This document shows, in pieces, positions 57,999-64,000 of a DNA stretch of 64,000 nt. A program made the position numbers and the translations under genes. Under the pieces are notes generated by a model that saw only the letters and a list, made by a program, of their open reading frames with translations, did not search any database and was not told the origin of the DNA. Position 1 is the first letter of the stretch; every line of letters begins with the position of its first letter. This DNA is from Diadema setosum (Eukaryota > Echinodermata > Echinoidea > Diadematoida > Diadematidae): contig NC_092702.1 of NCBI RefSeq assembly GCF_964275005.1, forward strand, positions 33,456,726-33,520,725, given 5' to 3'.

Positions 57999-60900
57999 AT
58001 GGCTCCAAGAAGGGAATACACTGTGAAGGAGGTGTTTGAGGAATGCCAACAGGGACTTCATACCCACAACAAGCTCATGACAGCCCTGCAGAAGACCTAT
58101 GCAAAGGTGAGAAGGAAAGGATTGCAAACGACACCACCAACTACGCCTACGGTATAGTCATTGCAAGTTTCCAGGGAAGAGCTCCCAATTGTAACTTGTG
58201 TAGATACGACATTCTTTGATTTACACGTCTTATTGCACTATCACAGCAAGAGGACGTTTTACGAAAATAAATCAGTGGTGTGACAACAACCTAGAAAACA
58301 ATTGTTTCAAATATTTAGTATACTTGAAGAGTTTGTTCGCAAAAACCGATAAGTCCATTTTTGAAGATTTTGAAGTACGGTCTCTGTCATAAAGTACAAA
58401 ATAATACCTTTTAAATGATATATTGGTCACTACATATAAAGGTTCATTTTTCAAGTTATGGTCAAAAGAAGCAAATATTTTCTTATTATTCTCTTTATTT
58501 TACTTGACCTTTAATCGCAAATATCTCCATTTGGCAAATATGGACTTATCGGTTTTTGCAAACAAACACTTCACTTGTACCTGAAGTAAGGAAATACAAG
58601 CCCAAACATAGAACCACGGTCGGTTGTCATGTTGGTACGTCATATGTATTACATTCACAGTAGTAATGAATCATGACACAACTTTGAGCTTTGAAGCCCT
58701 TTGGTTTTAAGACAATTGCAAACTTGGAAGCATCTAAAGAAAAGACAGAAAATTAACTTGAAGTCTTTACTAGAGTCTACTCAAGTTTGCAGTGAGATGC
58801 AACACACTAACTGTTCTCTCTCTTGTCAATTACCTTATCACTTATAAAAATGGCAATTTGTGAAAGTGTGTGGGTCTGTTGTAAAATGAGGGCAATGACT
58901 TTTGAACAATTAAAACAACTCGTCTCCCCCCTGTGCTGCTATTGTTGATCTTTTTTTGCTATTATTGTTGTTGAACAGGCTGAGGACAAGCATGCACTCA
59001 ATGAAGAGTTAATTGGCTTTCTCAAGTACTCCATGGTTATCTTCAAGAGAGAGGCTGCTGTTGAACGCACCCTGGACTTTGTGGCCAAATTTGCTGCATC
59101 ATTTGCTGTGGAGAACGAGGCCAAGGAGAATGATGCAGACACAGACAACAACTTCTTGCACTTCCTCTTCAATTTTCTCCTGAAGGTACGGGTAATCTCA
59201 TTCTGTGTGCCATGGACTTTCACCTCAAATTATACTAATATTGTGTAGAATCCAGTTTAAATCTCCCAGGCACTCTCAATTGAACTGTGGCAAACAAGTT
59301 CAAGTGTATTGTTGGGGTGCCAATATCTTTCATTAGTAATTTGCTATTTCAAGATATATCTTCATTGGCAGCTCTATACTCTGAAAGCCATTTTGTTTGG
59401 TGAAAAATTAAAATCTTCAGAGTACAGGATTGTTAGTATGCACTAACATGGTTCTCCACAGTATACATGTAGTAGTCACCAGAGGTTAGTGATCAGCGTT
59501 GGATGGTGTAAAGCTTAAACACAAAGACTCCAATGCTCTTATCCGATCTGATATTCTAGTCACACAACGGGCGGGACCGAGCAGTGCGTTTCCGGGCATG
59601 CCAGATGATCAACAAACTGCTGAACAATCTCGGGGAGGAAGCCCAGATCGATGACGACCTGTATGACCGCATCTATCGCTGCATGCTGACCCGAGTGCAG
59701 GACAAGTTCCCGGCCGTGCGGGTCCAGGCAGTGCTGGCCCTGGCACGGCTCCAGGACCCCTCTGACCCTGACTGCCCAGTCATTAAAGGTGAGATACATG
59801 CCAAGGGCCCTGAATACTTGCATATGTTATAGCAATTTCTAATATTATAAAAGTTCCCATGAACATAAAGCTAGGTTTGAAAAAAAGACAGAAAAAAAAA
59901 GACATTCATTTCTTGTAAATGCTGTATAGCTGCAAATTTTCATTATCTTTTTTTTATGGTTGTTAAAATGCATTTTTGTCGAGAGGCTTTACAATTCAAG
60001 TTTTCATTATTCCATTATGAATGCACTGTATTGCAATTTATGCATTTTCTAAGCAAAATGATAAGATCCTTGCATGAAAGAGAGACCAGTGGCTGGTCAA
60101 AAGATCTTGCTGTAGAAGATGTATCTTCTTTTAATTGTCACTTTGCAAAATGCATTGCTACATTACACTTATTAAAAGCATCTTAATATTCATGTCATGA
60201 CCTGCACATTGCTGAACCTGACAGCAGAAGTGTGAGATTAAGAAGGCATCATGCATATATATCAATGATTCAATTTAAAAGAAATGATTCCTGATGCGGG
60301 ATGCAAGTTGCACTATCCCTACCATGTTTGAATTTGAATTTACTTTGGTGAATTGTACTCCAATAGCTTACCTTTACCTGATGGAGAAGGATGTCAACTT
60401 TGAGGTCAGGAGGACGGTTTTATCCTGCATTGCACCGGCCAGTCAGACCCTGTCGGCCATCCTGCTGCGTACCAGGGACATCAAGGACAGCGTGCGAAAA
60501 ATGGCCTTCCTGGTAAGCATCTCTTGATTACATGTACTTGGGTGGCTAATCGTTTCATCACATCTTCGTGATGACAACATTATTGTACATTCTATTAGTA
60601 GAGATCCACTTTCACCTGTCTGTAGCAGCTACTGCAGAGAAACATGAAAAGTGATTGTGCTAGGCAGGTGGATAGTGAAGACAAGTTGGCTGACATTTTA
60701 ATTGCATTACAGTTTAATCTGTTGGCAGAAGAAAGTAGTGTACTGAGTGACCAATGTACAGTAACTATGATTCTTTGTTCGATTTAAACTAGAATGATGA
60801 GATACTGCTGGCTGAGCAGCACTTAACAAAAAAAAAAAAAAGAAGCCAGAGGTACTAAAATTTACAGCTGCTCTCTTTGTGCCTTTCCCCCTGACTATAG

Positions 60901-62198
60901 GTTCTTGCAGAGAAGGTACACATCCGGGCCCTGTCCATCTCCACACGAGTGAAAGTCTTGCAAGCTGGACTTACTGACCACTCAGGTAATTAGAAACACA
61001 CTGAATGTGCCTGAAAACTACAACTTTCTAGAAATCTGACAATCACATTTGTCAAGACATCCATCTAATGATGCTTTGGAAGGGTCATCATCCATCTTCA
61101 TCCATCTTCATGTTTGCATCACTTGTCAAATTTTGTGCAATACCAAAAAATTCAATTTTATTTGAAGCAGCAGCAAAAGGGAGGACATTATTTTTTCTAC
61201 TAAGCTTTGAAATACAGTGCAGTTTTATGTACTGAGTGAATCAAAAGTCTTGTGCTCATCACAAACATGTGACCACATCACTTTGGTGGCACTCTCCCGA
61301 GGAAGCCATTTGAAGTAAGTCACTGGCATATTGACTGAAATAATTTTCATGTTTTTCAAGTGTCACTCAAGCACTGAGACTGTTCTGTTTTTGTTTTGTT
61401 TTTGTTTTTTGTTTTTTGTTTTTATTTGATATTTTGCATGCCCTTGTGTCTGTGTTAGAAAATGAATTTTTGTTTGGTAACATTCTCCGTAAACTCTTGG
61501 TGTTAGAACATGCTTGCAAGTGATGGTCCTTGTGTTGATCCATCAAATTTGACAGGTGAGACAGACTCTCTCCTCTCCTACATGCTACTCATCTTGCTTT
61601 CGTGCTCTTATTCCCAGATATGGTGAGAGATGTGTGTGCTGGCAAACTGCTGCAGAGCTGGCTGAGGGCCTTCGACGGCAACGCCATCGACCTCCTGGAG
61701 AAGATGGACGTTGAGAATGCCTGCTCCACGGCGGAGCTCGCCCTCAAGACCATCTTCCAGAAGGTGCCCCCAACTGGCATCATTGAGGATTTCGACCTGC
61801 TGAATGAAGAGTAGGTGTAGAGGAGTATCTGGAAACTTGTATCATCATCTTTGTTTTTCTGGTTAAATCCCTGTTTTCTCTGTCAGAGTTATGTTTATTT
61901 AGCCAGTGTGTTTGAAAAAGCGGACTTATTGCCACTGCTTGCATTAATGGTAACATAGGAATGCATGTTCTGAAAGCCCTTACTCACACTGTAGAAATGG
62001 AAATTTTGTTGTTATTTTTTTTTAGAAAAATATGATTCATTCCTTTTAATTTTGCTTGAAAATTTCAAGCTTCATGAAGTTTTGTGAGATGATCTGAATT
62101 ATAAAAATATGTAATTCCTAGAAGATTGAAGCTTGCAATGAGAATACTTTGGATTGAGATGTGCCATAGTGATTGCTGTTTTCTTGATTTTTATTTTC

Positions 62199-62236
<38 letters not shown>

Positions 62237-63634
62237 ATCTTGGCAGTATGGTGATTCCCTCTGAGATGCTATCATGTGAGAATGTTCTTTACTGGAGATG
62301 CCTGGTGGAGCATGTCCGTTCCCTTGGAGACGAGGCGGAAGTTTTGATGGACAAACTGATGCCCAGTGCCTCTGCATTCTGCGACTACATCCAGAAGTGA
62401 GAACAATCTCAAAATCGGACCCCATATTTTAAATATGTAGAGTCATTTCAGTGTAGAATTGGTTGTAAGTTGTTAAACACTGCAGCGGAAACTATAGTGC
62501 CCAGCTGATGGTGTAATACTGCAGTGATAGATAAATAGTTTTAAGGGTCATGTCCACGGGATCCATTGCCTGAAAAATTGAGGACATTTGTTTTGTGGGT
62601 TTTCTTTTTTATTTTCTGTTTTTTTCCTTTTATTTGTAGTGACAGAATGAAATTAAGATATATAGTGAAAAGATTTTAGTTAATTGAAAGCCACAAACAT
62701 AGAAAAGGCGGAAAGTGCTAGTTTTGTAAGCACTTTCCGCCTTCAAGAGTGATATGAAGTGTCACTGATTACATACTTGAAAAAGGGAAAATCTTTTGAT
62801 TGAAACAGTTTGCAGTGTGTAAACACTGTAGTCTATTATGTATTTGCTTCCCAAACAAATGTTGCAGGTCTCACATTTCTCCCCATCAATGACATCATAC
62901 CACCATAGGTTCTGTGAAACTCTGAATGAGACCGGCGGTCATGATGTCACCACTGTCGTCATGAACACCCTCAAGCAGGAGTTCATATGCGAGCACCTCC
63001 TCAAGATGACGTCCAGCCTGGATCAGTCTGACGAGGTTGGCAGGTCAGTTAACTAAACTTTGATTCATCATTCGTGACCAACACCTCTCAAATAGGAAGT
63101 TTTGCAAATGTCAGTGCTTGCACTAAGATCTTTGATTTCTCTGGAGTCTAGTGTATGCTTCTGGTGATGTAGTTATTCATTTTTAATGAAAGAGGTATTT
63201 TCACCATGTAAGTAGTCATGATTAAAGAAGACTGGAAATATATATTTTACTGGCACAGTGCTATCACACACAATGGATGATTTCATTGTCCAAGTCCCTA
63301 GAAGGTAAGAGGGCCCAGTCCCACTAAACCATTAACATACATTATAACACAGACCCCTTTAGCATACTTTTTCCTTTGCCATGATTCAAGAACACTAACC
63401 CTTGCAACCCCACTTTGCAGGAAGAGGCTGGATGCACTGGTGCAGGAGCTGCTGATTGCCCCCCATGTGCCTCCCTCCCTGGTGGCCACTCTCATTGTCC
63501 GGCTGAAGGACTTCCACGTCGACGACGAAGCCCGCATTGGACTGATGGCGGAGATCGTCGCCGACATCCGGGAGCCCATCACCGTGGTGAACAAACCCAT
63601 CCCAGCCGACGAGATTCGCAAGCGAGAGCTCAAG
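57999..63634 (+). CDS. NCAPG: NCAPG, condensin complex subunit 3 (CAP-G), 5' part, 9 exons
   Basis: Exons: 57999-58106, 58979-59185, 59560-59788, 60367-60512, 60901-60985, 61618-61810, 62247-62396, 62909-63043, 63421-63634, all joining in phase (1467 nt, 489 codons; vertebrate CAP-G is about 1,000 aa, so roughly half remains outside the window). CAP-G is the HEAT-repeat subunit of condensin I that, with the CAP-H kleisin, binds DNA during mitotic chromosome compaction. Family landmarks: LNEELIGFLKYSMVIFKREA with AVERTLDFVAKFAASF, AVRFRACQMINKLLNNLGEE, AQIDDDLYDRI, VRVQAVLALARLQDP, EVRRTVLSCIAPASQTL, VLAEKVHIRALSISTRV and PADEIRKRELK. The start ATG opens exon 1 in the expected position. The last donor (AAG|GTTGGC) is weak. 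Exons are clearly GC-richer than introns. Confidence 0.97.
58318..58580 (+). mobile_element. MITE with long inverted ends in NCAPG intron 1
   Basis: GTTCGCAAAAACCGATAAGT (left) matches the inverse of ACTTATCGGTTTTTGCAAAC (right). Ends read GTATACTTGAAG and CTTCACTTGTAC. About 263 bp, AT-rich, no ORF. Confidence 0.85.
62705..62743. repeat. Perfect 15-bp stem hairpin in NCAPG intron 7
   Basis: AAGGCGGAAAGTGCT, a 9-nt loop, then AGCACTTTCCGCCTT. Outer AGTGACA (about 62638) and TGTCACT (about 62759) words suggest it is the centre of a small fold-back element. Confidence 0.85.
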
Positions 63635-63753
63635 GTTGGCATCCTCCTCTTTTTGTAGCACAAGGAAATCTGCGATGTATTTGAGAATTGAGGCTCAAGA
63701 TAGATGCCTGCATGTTTTGATGGCTTTGCAGATACAAATGAGTATCTGAATAT

Positions 63754-63956
63754 AAGAACGACCCAAGTCCATGGAAGACCATTTCGGGTAAACTTAAAAA
63801 AACTTCATATCTTTTTTATTTGTCCAATAATATTTTATTTAACTGTGATGGGAAGGCAAAATTGTATATACAAATTAGAACATATATTATTATGACAATT
63901 AATATTTGCATTAATTGTGGAGAGGCCATTTTGAGTGATGGACTTGGGTCGTTCTT
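63754..63956 (+). mobile_element. 203-bp MITE with perfect 19-bp inverted ends, downstream of NCAPG exon 9
   Basis: AAGAACGACCCAAGTCCAT (63754-63772) is exactly inverse to 63938-63956. Flanks share TGAAT. AT-rich interior, no ORF. Confidence 0.88.
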
Positions 63957-64000
63957 TGAATCATATACATGATATTCTGCAACAGAGATGAGAGAAGGAT

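Overview
This is eukaryotic, animal nuclear DNA. It has intron-split genes with GT-AG junctions, long AT-rich introns, many short inverted-repeat transposons, microsatellites and a 100-base assembly gap (57491-57590). Gene content and repeat style suggest a marine invertebrate, most likely a deuterostome such as an echinoderm; hemichordate or cephalochordate cannot be excluded from sequence alone.

Three protein genes are well supported by joining exons in phase. (1) An NmrA-like Rossmann-fold gene on the minus strand (12497-16507): 4 exons, 325 aa. (2) ERGIC1, the ER-Golgi intermediate compartment cargo-receptor subunit, on the minus strand (25298-42849): 10 exons, about 306 aa, over 17.5 kb. 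(3) The 5' half of NCAPG, condensin I subunit CAP-G, on the plus strand (57999-63634): 9 exons, 489 codons, running off the right edge. ERGIC1 and NCAPG diverge from a 15-kb repeat-rich interval. The three genes act in unrelated processes (redox sensing or dehydrogenase-like, ER-Golgi traffic, chromosome condensation), so nothing suggests a functional cluster. A fourth, weak candidate is a single coding exon at 7643-7774 (minus).

The rest is mostly repeats. Positions 1-6860 hold about 35 copies of a roughly 200-bp GGATCC-ended unit, in plus orientation to about 3.4 kb and minus orientation after, forming a giant imperfect inverted repeat. A 41-bp minisatellite made from the array's own spacer follows (6880-7215). 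Introns and intergenic DNA carry many non-autonomous DNA transposons: TTAA-type fold-backs, a hAT-like element with 8-bp target duplications directly upstream of the ERGIC1 start, a pogo/Tigger-like element, and a family with telomere-like ACCCTAA runs. Two satellite arrays (46.8-48.9 kb and 52.25-54.03 kb) share a GCGAGCGGAGCGAGCG core and a common lead-in.

The most unusual item is a complete SINE at 38241-39067 with a perfect 14-bp target-site duplication. It starts with a 7SL/Alu-domain-like head, continues into a tRNA-like pol III region and then a conserved central domain, and its 7SL head is split by the Tigger-like element.
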